Assembly: GCA_016801885.1 (NCBI GenBank)
Contig: CM028892.1
Coordinates: 11,106,114 to 11,170,113, forward strand
Origin: Toxotes chatareus
Taxonomy: Eukaryota; Chordata; Actinopteri; Toxotidae
Direction of reading: 5' to 3'
DNA length: 64,000 nt
Shown here: one piece after another, positions 13,200 through 26,595 of the stretch
Numbering within the stretch: the stretch's first letter is position 1
Layout: every line of letters begins with the position of its first letter
The notes under the pieces: model-generated
Seen by the model: the letters and a program-made list of their open reading frames with translations, nothing else
Told to the model about the DNA's origin: nothing
Databases searched by the model: none
Position numbers and translations under genes: made by a program

Positions 13200-16100
13200 A
13201 TGTATGCAGGGCGGAAGAGAAGAAAGCCGGCGCAGAAGGGGTGAGTGTTTTTATGAAGACTTCACTGGAAGCACCGTGTGACCGTGGAGCCTATAACACA
13301 CTGTAATGTAACGCTGAGTCCTCCTCTGAGCATCATATGGTAAAACACAGCTGCACTGATAGAAAAGTTGGAATTGCTGACAAATGCAAATTTAATAAAC
13401 GGTTAAATGTCCTTATATTTGCTTATAACGGCATTAAACTGTGTCAAACATTCATTAAATGTAAATAAATACCTTAGCGCTAATAACTGCTAACATAAAC
13501 CAACCAGAAAAGCGTTCATTGATTATCACAGCCTGATCAATAGCTACGATTTACTGAAGACATAACTGATTGAAGATCTTAAAGGTTTGGCAACTTGTCT
13601 GCATGTGGAATGTTTTTATTCTATAAACTTATTATTAAAGATTAAACCATAAAACTCTTATTTAGAGTATGAAAAATAGTTGTATTGGTGCAGTATGTGA
13701 ACTTCAGTGTGATCATTCTCACCAAGCTGAGAAACATTCACTTCATAGTGAAGAATGAGTTCAGTATCATGGTGTTCCTTTCACGTCCAGCGTCAAGCCG
13801 ACTGCTGTGGAAGGCGCCAAGTCCAACCCGTCCAAACGCCACCGTGACCGTCTCAACTCAGAGCTGGACCGGCTCGCCAGCCTGCTGCCCTTCCCCGAAG
13901 ACGTCATCTCCAGCCTGGACAAACTGTCCATCCTGAGGCTCAGCGTCAGCTTCCTCCGCACCAAGAGCTTCTTCTCAGGTAGGACACACTGTGACCGTGG
14001 CGGTAGAAGTGTTCTGATTGGTTGGAGGGTAAAAAAACCCACCATTTGTCAAAACTCAGTTTCCTTCTCACATTTTTCACACACTGATGCTGCAGTCAGC
14101 CAGTCGTCGTCGGCAGTGGGAGATGGGCGTTGATCAGTGCAGCAGCATCATCAGTGGCTTTAAAGTGGTGACAATGACAGAGACAGATAGAGAAGCTGGT
14201 GAATGTCATTCTGTGGTCCTGAAACAGCTGCTTGCCCTGTTCCTTCCCCGCCTGCTGAAATAGCTTTTTGCACCCGCAGACACGGAGGCAGAAAACATGC
14301 AGAAGCAGACCGAGGCGGAAGGTTTCTGGTAGAAATAAATAAGGTCACAGTGTGTTTCTGGAGGCCACGTAGGGCAGGAAGCTTCAGAAAAGGCTTTTTG
14401 TGAGTTATCCCAACGTATGGGTCACACTGAATAATGTTAGCTTCCAGTAGAGTTAAACAGGAGCTGATCAAAGACTGAAACTGTACAGCACAGGCTTTAA
14501 CCTGCCATCACAGCAGACCTGTGTGTCACAGGCTGACCCTGCAGATCCATCTGTCAGTGCCTGAACCCTGAACGACCCCCTCTTATCATAATGCCTTAAT
14601 ATAACTGTAACCTATTGTAGGTCAGCTCCTCTTGCCCGTGGCCATGAGGCGACACTTGTCCCAAAGTCTCAGGCACAGTTATGTAGGTCTGAGGAGACGG
14701 CAGCGTTACAGTGAGCGGAGGGGGGGCGGGAGGACATGAAAGCCTCTGAGAATAAAAACACATTGGGATAATCCACTCACAGCTGCAGAGGGGGGAGACA
14801 GGAGCCCACTTTTCAACTTTTGACTCCTTCAACCTGAGAGAAACTATTTTATTTTTTATTTTTTTGCAGAGATAACCAGCACAGAAGTCCTGCTTCAAGT
14901 GCTAATCCAGACTGTGTCCCTCACAGGGAGCTGAGCGTGTCATAAATTCAGTCAGTCCCCAGGCTGATCTCACCCTCTGTAAGCTCATGATAGAATTAGG
15001 TTAGGTTCAGGTGGGGTTACACATAGGTTCTGTTGTGACTGACAGCTAGCACAGCCAGCTGTCATCTGTGTAACTAGCTATAATTACACCACTGCAACAA
15101 TAAGTCAATTAGCCGGCAACTATTTAGCAAACTCAATAATAATGTTGGTCTTTTCGGATTTATTCCCACAGTGGTAAGACTTGTGGACATTAGTTGTTTT
15201 CCCTGTTTCAGGATTACCTTCCTTTATGTTTCCTATCTGCCTCTGGAAAGTGACTCATGACTGAGGAGTGTCTGTGGTGTCTTCGTCGCCCTACGTTGTG
15301 CCAACAATTGTCCCCTCCCCTCTTCCTCTCGGTCACCTCGGGGTGTTTTTTCTTGCTGGTGGCTCCTGGTCGTGACGTTGGGGTGAAAACTACTGTCTCC
15401 ACCCGTCCCAGCTCTTAATTATTGATCGTTGACATGCTTCTTCTGCTTCTCTCTGCTCCTCGTGAGCTTCCACTACACTGAGCTCTGTCACCAGCAGACA
15501 AAGGTTTGGGTGCAGCTTCGTAAGAATTTATTTTTATATGTGGAGTCATTTCTGAGTCACGTCGCTGTTGGCTTACAGTAGTCACAATCTACAACACGGC
15601 GAAGGACCGAACTGGTGGTTGGGTGTTGCAGACGCGAGCAGGGGCAGATTTAAAAACTCTTCCATGTGGATAGAAACTAATTCAAACAGTAGAGGATCAG
15701 CTAGCTGTGAGTACACACATCTCAAAACAAAAACACTGAAAACTCTTTAATCCACTTCCATAGATGGACAGCTTTCATCAGAATGTCTCAGCTTTGCTGG
15801 GACTTAGCTCTGGATCCATATCAAAGTTCGTGGTTTGTTTCTGCCCCATGCAATTACCTCTGAGGATGGTGGACACAAAGACAACATTCGCACTAACAGA
15901 GAGATGCGATGGAGCTTTATTGATCCCTGTGGGGAATGTGGGTCGGGATCAGAAGAAGCAGGATAACTGGTCAAACCGTGGGCCGCTGTATTGTCTGAGA
16001 TTTCCTCTTCCATTAACGTCACCACTGCTGCTTCAGAAAAGCTCTTTGTTTCTTTCAGACTCAACCCACTCAAACAGATTTTGTCCCCGGGGTGGAAGGC

Positions 16101-17010
16101 ACACTGCTGGCCCCTGTGTTTGTGTCTTAGGGCTCACAGAGAAACCCCTTTGTACAGGAAGTAACTGTCCATAAACTTTCAACACATTGAAAAACAGGTT
16201 GTTTGTTTGTGTTCAGCTGATCATGTGAGCCTGTCAGTTACAGGTTTTTAGAGATCCCTGCATCCTGACTAGATAAATGAGCATCTCTAGTTTATCCTCC
16301 GTGTTCCTCTGTTCACAGTGGCCCTGAAGAACCCGCTGTCCAACGGCCTGAACAAGAGCAACGATAACAATGATAACAGCAAGTCGACAGGGTCGGCACA
16401 CGGCCACATACCTGAGGGGGAACTGCTGCTGCAGGTTGGTGGGACACTGATGCTACCTGTTGATATCCCTCTGTTTCATTCATCCTGGTTTCACTCCTCA
16501 TGGTGGACGCTTCAGGAGCTGATTGTAAAGAATGAGTTTTATTTTTGTGATTGCATGTAAGCCAAGTTAAGCACTGATGACTGTGTCTTAAAGTGGATGT
16601 GTCTGGAGTGGTTGGATCACTGTCCATCTGCAGTACAGCTTAGTAAACTGTCGACCCACCTGTGAGCCCCCTGGCTCTGGGTGGTTCTGAGCCTTTCTGT
16701 GTGCGTCACGCTGAGAGTCAGCACACATCAACAGGAACAACAGGAGCCCGGCTCTCTTAGGTCAGGGTTAGCCTTCTGATGGAGGAGAGGCCGACATTTC
16801 TCTGACCTGAATCCGTTTATTGATGAATGTATTGATCCCAGAGGAGTGTATGGGACGCCGCAGCAGTGAAGAATCAAAGACGTGTCAGTGTGGAGGACAG
16901 CAGGCTGCCCGCCTTCAGCTGCTCCGTTCCATTACAGACACACACCTATGAATTATACAGAGCCGGTGAACACATCTATTATTCAAAGGGGGGGGGTTTG
17001 GATAAAGGAC

Positions 17011-17041
<31 letters not shown>

Positions 17042-17290
17042 CGTGTGCATGATAAAGAGGACAGAGGTCAAATTTATTTTTAAGCCCTTGATTACGAGGT
17101 GTGCTGGGTCAGAGTGAACCACGACGACCTTTGCTGCTCCGCTAAAAACAGGAACAGGAAACACAGCGAGTTTTCCTGTGTTTCCTGCCAATGTTTACTG
17201 TCATTGGGTTGTCCTCGTCCAGAGGAACACACCAACAGAGACAACAAACATTACTGGTCTCTCCCTCCCACACACACACACTCTCAGCCT

Positions 17291-17328
<38 letters not shown>

Positions 17329-20300
17329 CTGACAGAACATGAGGGTGAGGGATGTGTTTCCTGCAGACAGATGAATCTACAGTAAATATTTATACACAGT
17401 GCATGTATGCCACTGCTCACTGTGTGCACTGTCTGTGTTCATGTGTACAGAGTGTGTATGTGTGTGTTGGACAGTTCAGGGCGTGGTCACTGACTGTAGG
17501 CTGCAGCTTTTTGGCAGGGATGGATAAATAATAGATTTTCTCAGTAAAAATCACGCGTCTGTTGATTCGGTGTGCAGAGACTGATGATGCTGGGAAGGTA
17601 TAAGAGATGAGTGTGAAACAGCAGCAAAGTCCACAGTGAAACATGGTCTGACAGTGGCAGCTCCTGTCAGTCAGGGCTCTGCAGGTATCTACAGTAGCAC
17701 ACAGAGAAAGGGGAAGTAAAGGTTTGTTAAGAAGAAGGCAGTTTGGCTTTTCCTTCACACCACTGAGTGAGACCCTCCTGCCCCTAAAATGTGAATTATT
17801 CAGCAGCTAAGAGAAGCTGCCTTGTTTTAAGCCTGATGCTAATGCATTTTTGACATCATGTAATGGATTTTGAAAGCGTTTTCCACAGGAAACGTAAAGT
17901 TCTGACCCAACGACAACGATATGAACCTCAGGAAACCGTCCGAGTCTACGCGGGGAAATGAGAGCGTATCAGCACGTGTCTCTTCAGATTAAGACTGTAT
18001 TCCTACGGAGGTCATCGTCATTATCCTCATCATCAGTGAGGTGTAGGCGGAGGCAGGCAGGACGCCTCTTTGCTGCGATAGGACTCAGTGTCATCACCTC
18101 CTCACCGAGCCCTGAGGCCTGAGGAGGGAGAGGAGGGAGAGGAGGAGCGATGATGGAAGTGTTAGTCATCCAGTAGTGACCTCCTTCCCCTCCCTCCTCT
18201 TCTTCTACATGACTTCTCTTTGAAGTGACGTCCACTTGGCTCCAGCCTTTCTTCCCCGTCTTCCTCTTTCTGCCTGGGGGAGACGTCTCAGCCCTTAATG
18301 TGTCTTTTATCCTCTCTCCTGTCCCATTTCTTCTCTTTCCTTCTTGTTTTAAAGCCTCTCACTGGAGTTTGAAACTATCCTGATAGTTTCCTCTGAACAG
18401 ATCAGAGGTGTGGGTGCTTTCAGCAGGTAAAACTACCTGTGTTGGATCCTAATTACAGGTGACATGTATCCTTATTTCCCAAACGTCTGTTGTCCAAAAA
18501 ATGGTGCTGACTTGAGCATTTACTTGCCTAAAGTAAAGTAATCGGGCCCTTCCTGTAAACAACCTGCATTGTAAACACAGTTTTGATCCTTATACTCATC
18601 AGACAATGTATTTTCTGTCTGCAGGCCCTGAATGGCTTTGTTCTTGTGGTGACGGCTGAAGGAATCATCTTCTTCTGCTCCCACACCATCCAGGATTACC
18701 TCGGCTTCCATCAGGTAAAACCTCCTGCTAATTTCTCGACCACTTTTTAAACAGTAAATCACTTATCTCAACCCACTGGCCTGTACTCAGCCTTGGACTC
18801 CTTGGATCATGCAGCGTGTCCACCTTTAGTTTGGCCTGTTTCACCGAGTTGAGAACAAAAACGCCCCAAAAAGTTAGATGTGTTTCAATCAACTACAGAA
18901 CGTGACCCTAAAATATGAGGGACTGAGGATGGAAGGGAAAAAAAAGGCCAGAAAGTCCATCGTAATAAGACTGAACATGTTTTGGACTATGAGGAATTAT
19001 CTTAGGCTGCAGAGGAGGCAGGCGTCTCCTGGTAGGTGGACCCAGAGAGCAGCATCGCCCTCAGTGCCCAGAGGATGGAAACAAACGCACATATGGAGAG
19101 AGAGGTTTAATCCAGTTAGCTTCACAACAAAGCAGCACAGCCTCCAGTCTAATCTCATTTTGGAAAATGTGATTATCAAATTATCCAAAGTCTGTCTGAC
19201 TGCCTGTCACACACTCAGGTAAATACACGTAAACACAAACACACCATCTGAACACAGCCTGTAAACCCAGGTAACACACTGTACATCAACATACTGCGTG
19301 CAAATACACACACATCTCTGGTTGCCAGGTCGGGGTGTGAACATCACCTCTCACCCCTCATTTCCCCGTCCACCTGAGGCGCGTCACGTCTTATTTACCA
19401 AACAGACCTAAATCTTTGGTGAAGCTTCTGTCTCTGCTCACATGGAGTGTTTGGAAACAACAGCAGGACGCCTCAGGAACCCACAGCAGAAAAAATACTG
19501 GGTGTCACCAGCTGTGTTCACACCTATGAAATAAGATAAAACAGTGGAGGTAGCAGATAAAGGAGAAAATGCAGCCATACTGAAAAAGAAGAGGGAGACA
19601 AGCCAACCAATGCTCTTAATGAGAAAAGAACTCCCCTTTTTATTTTGCTGTTTAAAACAATATTTCACGGAACACCTCTGCCTGTCAAAATTCCTTTCTG
19701 GGGACCTGATTATGACCCCTCACACAGTGGGAGGGTGCTTCCACTCTGGTCCTCAGCCAGGTCATGCTGGGTCTGGACGACAGATTCAGGGTCACAGTGG
19801 GTCTTTGGCTCCGATTCAGCTGTTTGAATAAAATGTCCAGCGACACTTGATTTCTCTTGGCTCCACTTCAAGGCAAACGGAATCAAACGCACCCCGTTAG
19901 AGTACCTGCTGACAGTAAACTGCTTCAGAAAACCCCGCCTTTACTCAAGTAGTCAGATAAGCCCTGAAAAATAGATTCTTTTCTAATGTGTGACTGAGGG
20001 AGTGGCACCACTTCACTTGATTTTTATGCAGCTTCACTTAAAATGTTGTGTTTTTTTATCTGATCTAATGTAAACTGTACATTTATGAATAGAACTAGCA
20101 TTCTGAGCTGTGTGTCGTCCTCCTGCCAGACTGATGTGATGCATCAGAGTGTGTTTGAGTTGATCCACACTGAAGACCAGCAAGAGTTCAGGAGGAACCT
20201 GCACTGGGCTCTCAACCCCCCTGCTGGCCTCGGACCCCCCACGGATCCCTCCACAGGTCTGCTTCCTACAGACACCACCAGTCCAATGAAGCAGTACCTC

Positions 20301-23300
20301 CATGCTGTCTGTGATGTACTGTCGCAGAGGGAAGGTCTGAATGATGTTGAACTACTGCAGGGAGCTACATGTCTGTAGTATCCAGCAGACTGATTATTTA
20401 CTGTAAACACAAACATAGATGTTTCAGCTTCAAAGCCTGGTGGATGTTTTTTTTCTAAGCTGAGGTCACAGAGAGAGAGGCGAGAAGAGGTGACCTTTAA
20501 CTGAAGATGTGGTTGAAATGTTACAGTAAACACACACACACACTCATGTACTTTCACTGACACAGTGTACACACAGAAATGCATCACAGCAGGGACACAT
20601 CAGCAGCTAAAACAAACTCACACAGTGGTTTTACCCATCGTGCACATACACCACACGTACACCAATACACACGCCTGTCATTTTGAATTAGGTGAGGGTC
20701 AGCAGTTGACAAGACACACATAACCTATGCAAACACACACACACTAACAGCAGATGGAGGTCAGGTGGTGTTGTGTTGGTCAGAGAGTGACGGAGGTGTC
20801 GTTAATACAGCGGGTCTGGCTTATATCACAGGTCAGTGTGTGCTATCTCAGACCCCCTGAACAACAAAAAATGTATAACTGTCCGAATACTTACGGCACA
20901 GAAGTATAAATATAGTAAAATAGTTCTAAAGTGAAATTGTGAATATCCTCAGAAGGCGAGTCGGTGTCGACCTCTCCCTGCCTGGTGAGCTACAACCCCG
21001 ACCAGCTTCCACCTGAAAACTCCTCCTTCCTGGAGAGAGGCTTCGTCTGCCGCTTCCGCTGTTTACTGGACAACTCCTCCGGCTTCCTGGTGAGATTATG
21101 ACTCAGACCATTTGTTTCCTAAGAAGCGTGGGGATGTTTTTGTCCTATGATCACATTTAACCAGGAAAGGGAACTTTAATGAACAATTGTAATAAACATG
21201 ATTGAAACTGATGATGTACATGTTCCCACTCCCACAGAGTGATTAAATGAAGCCTGTTGGTGCTGCTTGCAGTATGGCGTGCCACCTTAGAGCCCCTCGG
21301 GGATCAGAAGCCACCGTTTACTCCTGTAATCCGCCTTAAGAGATCCTCGGGGTCGTGGGGAAAAGGGCCTTAATCCTCCCTCCACCCAGAGCAGACCAGA
21401 GCAGAGGGAAAACTTGCTTAGTCAGGGTTGGTAGCTCCACCAGCCACCGCTGCTCTCTCTATGGAGAAAAACACGCTGTGGTTCAGTGGCAGGACAAATC
21501 CCTGAATCCTGCCAGGAAAAATGGAGCTGCACCCCCGATGAACAAGACATTTAAAGGCCTGTACACATGATTCTGTAACTGCTGCTCCTGCTGCCATTTA
21601 CGAAAGGTCAGAGGTCAAGGTCTGGATCTGTAAGAGATTCATTGTCTTGCTCGTGGACGCTCCCATAGGGCTCATGGAGGGCCTCAAACCTGCATCTCAC
21701 GGTCCTCCCTCCCAGTGAGTTTGCGTGAGCAGTAAGCCAAGTTTGTACTTCTGTCTACTGGTCGCTGTGGCTTTGTTTTTGTAATCCCTCCTGCTATTCA
21801 GGGCTAGATTCCTGACATCATGGCTGCAGGCTCTTAAACCCTCCAAAGTCAATTAACCAGAGCTAATAGAGAAGGGGGTGCGAGGGGCGGGGGAGTCTTC
21901 ACACGAGATGCCACAGGGCGAGAGGAGGACAGCAGACAGGAGAAAGTGTTTTTAGGTTTTCATGTTGTAAAACCTCCCTGTTCACTGCTGGTGGTTGTTC
22001 ATCGACACTGAAAATCACTCTCCTTGAACCTTGAGGTTTCTTTTATTATCACAAAAGACACACATGAGAAGGGTGGAGGGATGAATCCAGGTAAATGTTA
22101 GAGCTGTCGACATGCTGCACGATGCTGGCTCCAAAATCTCAGACCGAAATAATTAGAGATTATTTCATGAGATTCATGAAATTTTCATGAGATAAAACTC
22201 TAAAAAACTGTTCTGTCGTTCTTTTCCTTAAACTGCATCAAGTCACAGTCCCTTAAATCTTGTATTTAAGTTGTGTAACAGTGCTCGACGGAGAAAAGAC
22301 ACAGCACTTGCTTGTCTGCTTTGCAAGCTTGATGGAGGAAGAATCAGAGGCTGAGAAAGGAGAACAAAAAAGATCCGCAGCACTCTCTCATTTATCCACT
22401 GTGATGAGGTAGATATCTCACAATGGATGTGGCACTGATTTACCAGCGTGAAATTCGTCTGTCCTTTCAGGCGTTGAACATCCAGGGTCGGCTGAAGTTC
22501 CTCCACGGTCAGAGCCGTCAGCATTGTGACAGCGAGGACCGCACGCCGCCTCAGCTTGCTCTCTTCACCATCGCCACGCCCCTCCAGCCTCCAGCCATTC
22601 TGGAAATCAGAACAAGGAACATGATCTTCAGGACGAAACACAAGCTCGATTTCACACCAATGGCCTGCGACGCAAAGTACGTACTGTTAAAACTCCAGCT
22701 TCCACAGGACACGGATGACAGAGGGTTTCATTCCAAATATTATGACGATAGAATGACTCAACTCCACCTCCAGCTGTTTCGTGCAGCCAGTGTGTGTTTA
22801 GGTTCATCATTCATCTTTGCATTCCCTGAATTTCCTGGATTTTCAGGGGGAAAATAGTTCTGGGCTACACGGAGGCAGAGCTGAGAGTTCGAGGTTCGGG
22901 TTACCAGTTCATCCACGCTGCCGACATGCTGTACTGTGCCGAAAATCACGTACGAAGTAAGTCACAGCTGTTCGCTGTCTACATGGTTTACATCACACTC
23001 AGTTTCATCATTAGCAAAGTCGACTGAAACTGAAAGGTTGCTGGTGCAGATCACTGGAAAGGCTGAAATTAAAATATGAGTGGGAGATGAACCGATCCTT
23101 CAACGAAGCCTTTCAAAGTGCTCTTTGGCAAGGCAGCAAAGCTTCAGCTACTTTCACTGAGCCAACACTCACAAACTCAAACAGCAAGGGTTAAAGTAAT
23201 TTTACATTTTCAGAACGTTACTGTAAGACATTAGGATCCATCGTGCTGCTCAGCAATAAACTCATCCAGGATAAGTCTGTAATCAGTGTACTGACCCCTG

Positions 23301-26300
23301 TCTCATGTTTGGCTCAACATTACGTTTGTAACACATGCAACAAACAAACAAACAAACAAGCGCTGTGTGAAATCTCAGAGCGGGAGTCAAGTGTCCTACT
23401 TAGCTCGTGTACCGGATGACCTGGTTAGTTGTAACCATGGTGCCCTCTCTGCTGCATCACTGCTGCCAGACACACACACACGTTTCTGTATGTAGTCATG
23501 CATACAGAAACAGAAACACATGCATATGCACTTGGAAACATATAACACAAAGAAGACACATACATGTTCAGCACGCACAGATGGGAGGGCAGGTTCAGCA
23601 CAGACGTACACAGTTAAACACCAGTCAGAAGAAGAGCTGTTTAAATCCCGTGGTTCCCTCGCTTCAGTATTTGTTTTGTCTCTTTTCAGATGTAAAATAT
23701 ATTCAAAGAGTTAGAAAAAAAAGTGACAGAGACGACAGTGATCCAGTTTGATGACAGTTGGGCTGTAAAGTAAGTTTGTAGCTCACAGCATCTCTCCAGC
23801 TCCAGCTGCCCTGGTTCTCACCTTGGCGACCAGGATAAACTTCTGTACTTACCTACAGACTCTTGTTTAGAGCCTGGAGATGGGGGATTTGGGTGGAGGG
23901 ATGTGATGGTGTATGTCTGTGTTGGGTTGCAGAACACTTGTAATATGTGCATGTAGCCAAAGTGAACATCAGCATGTAGCCTCCATCACAGCTGCACGCC
24001 CGACTGAGCAGATGCAGTGTGAGTGTGTGCACACTGCGGGGCGTGCAGAGCGTAAACAGCAGTGACACGGAGCCCCCAACGTCTCGTCTGATGTGATTCC
24101 AGTGATAAAGACAGGAGAGAGCGGCCTCACCGTCTTCAGGCTGCTCACAAAGGACAACCGGTGGAAATGGGTCCAGGCCAACGCCCGGCTCGTCTACAAG
24201 AACGGCAAGCCGGACTACATCATTGCCACCCAGAGGCCTTTGGTGTAAGTGTACAACAACTCCAGCTTCATTGGGGAGTTTTATTTAATTTGTGTGTTAA
24301 TATCTTCTCTGTAACATGTATCCACAGGGATGAGGAAGGAGGGGAGCACCTGAGGAAGCGATCTATGCACCTTCCTTTTACCTTTGCCACCGGAGAGGCA
24401 CTGCTCTACCAGACCAGTTATCCACTGCACGGCTTCCCTGATTCCTTCCAGGGCAAAGCCAAAGGCAGCAAGTCCAAAAGGGGCAAGCTGGACAGGAGCT
24501 CTGCAGACGACCTGGATCCAAAGTCCCTGCTGGGAGCATTGATGAGCCAGGATGAGTCGGTGTATGTCTGCCAGCCGGACAAAGAGCCTAAGATGTCCCA
24601 CCACAGCAGCCTTTTCAGTGAGCAGCAGAGCGAGACCGATGGTTTTAGTGGCCTGTTAAGTGGCGACAGTTGGCATATTGTATCTAACAGGGAGACAGGG
24701 ACATGCAACGGTAAAACCTCCAGTTATGACCCGCTGCTGGCCACTCTGGACTCCTTGTCGCTAGATGGTGACGAGACATGCTCCAACAGCGAGCTCTTCA
24801 GTGCTCTGGAGAATCTGGGCCTGAACGCCGAAGACCTGGAGCTCCTGCTCCTGGATGAGAGAATGATTCAGGTGGACCTGGACCCCAACCACATCCCCAC
24901 CCTCAGCGACCTCCTCACCAACAACGAAATCCTCTCCTACATCCACGACTCCCTGGAGAGTGGCACTGAGGGAGAGGAACAAAGGGACAGAGGAGGATTT
25001 GGACTTTCAGGCCGTCCACCGAACCCAGACTCAGCCCAGAGTGTCTCCCAGCAGGCATGTTTGACACCTGCTGTCCCCCCAGCTCTTCCCAGCGGCAGAC
25101 AGCCCATCGTCCAGCTGTCACAACAGATGCAGCAACACATCAGTGCAGGTGAGCTGGTGAAAGCTCAGCTGGGCCAGATCCAGTCTGTCTCCGAGCCTGG
25201 AACTGTGGACACCAACACAAACGGTCACTGGGTGGTCACAACAGAGAACCATCATCACCCCAGCAACCACACCCGTCACCACCCGCATACTGTACTCAGA
25301 GCCTCGCAGCTGAACGGCGAACATAAACACCTTCATTCAAGTGTGGAATCGAGTCAGCAATGGCAGCTGCAGCAGGACCAGCAGGACCAGCACTCGCTCC
25401 ACCTCCAGTCCCATCAGCAGGTGAGAGGCCAGAGTGCTTTGCTGCCTGGTTTCCAGGATCAGTTTGGACTGACAGCAAACGGACACGCAGCCTTCCCAGC
25501 AAACATGGTGGTCAGCCACACAGGTTACAGTACCTACGGTGCTACACCACATGCAGCGGGCACAGTACTGAATGGTGTGACCACACCGGATGTTTGTCCC
25601 CACCAGAGGCCCTACCAGCTGCAGGGCCACCAGATGGTGCAGCAGACTCAGGTGCCTCTGTCTTGTTTGTCCCAGTGTCCCACCCAAAACCCTGCGCTTG
25701 ATTTGGAGCAGTTACTGGGTCTGTCACCGCCACAGCACAGCCTGCCGTCATTAGAGGCCTACGGCATGTTCAACGCCAGTGCAGAGGATACCACTCACAG
25801 CAAGGTAAGAGACCAGAGACACTGAGCTTACATCATTTTAGGTTTCATGTGAGCCAAACTGCAGCTTTAGTCCTGTTTTGTTTGCAGCAGTTTCTTTTCC
25901 TTTGAGACGTTTTGTCCTCCTGTCAGTGTTTAATCCGGAGCGAGTCCTCCAAACTTTAGGTTAGAGGGTCATGTCCTGTTTAATATGGCTTCCCACACAG
26001 TCCCATGAAACCAGGGCTTATGCTACATGTCATGTCTAGGAGTAGGTGAGCATCAGTCGTCCTGAAAATGAATCCCACTAAGGTCTTCTGTCTTATTTCA
26101 GGCCTGTTCTCTCCTTGTCCTTTCTTTCTTGCTGTCTCCAAACAACTAAAGCTGCCAGCTGTCCTCAGAACTGTTTGGTCGGGGAGCCAGACCGTTTGAT
26201 TCTCACCCGCTGGCGAGGCCTGAAGTCTGTGTTGCCCTCAAATATCAGTGAACATCAACAAACCCGGGGCTGCAGAATCTCCAACCCCCGACCCTTGAAC

Positions 26301-26561
26301 CCCGCGCTGTTCTCTTTCACTGTCATGAAAATGGATTTTTTTCCGAGTCAGCACACAGAGGCCCTGGGCTGGCGTGGAGCTCAGTGTAAACTGCGATGAT
26401 GCGACCAGACGTGCCATGTAAATAAGACGAGGGGGAGATGGGTCAGAGCCACACAGTCTGAGGATACAGCCGACTAGAATCTGATGCAGTAGAGTGTGTA
26501 TGAGTACTGGGGTTATCAGCTCTACAGGAAGGGTTCTGTGTTCTTTTCAGTGTACAGTGTT

Positions 26562-26595
<34 letters not shown>

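Noticed and set aside
22423..22857. Single continuous 144-codon ORF over AHR1 PAS-B
   Set aside because: It reads through from intron into the exon at 22,471-22,676 and on into the next intron; the spliced model explains the true coding part.
25118..25751. Antisense frames over the large AHR1 exon
   Set aside because: By-products of the Gln/His-rich coding strand; no independent evidence.
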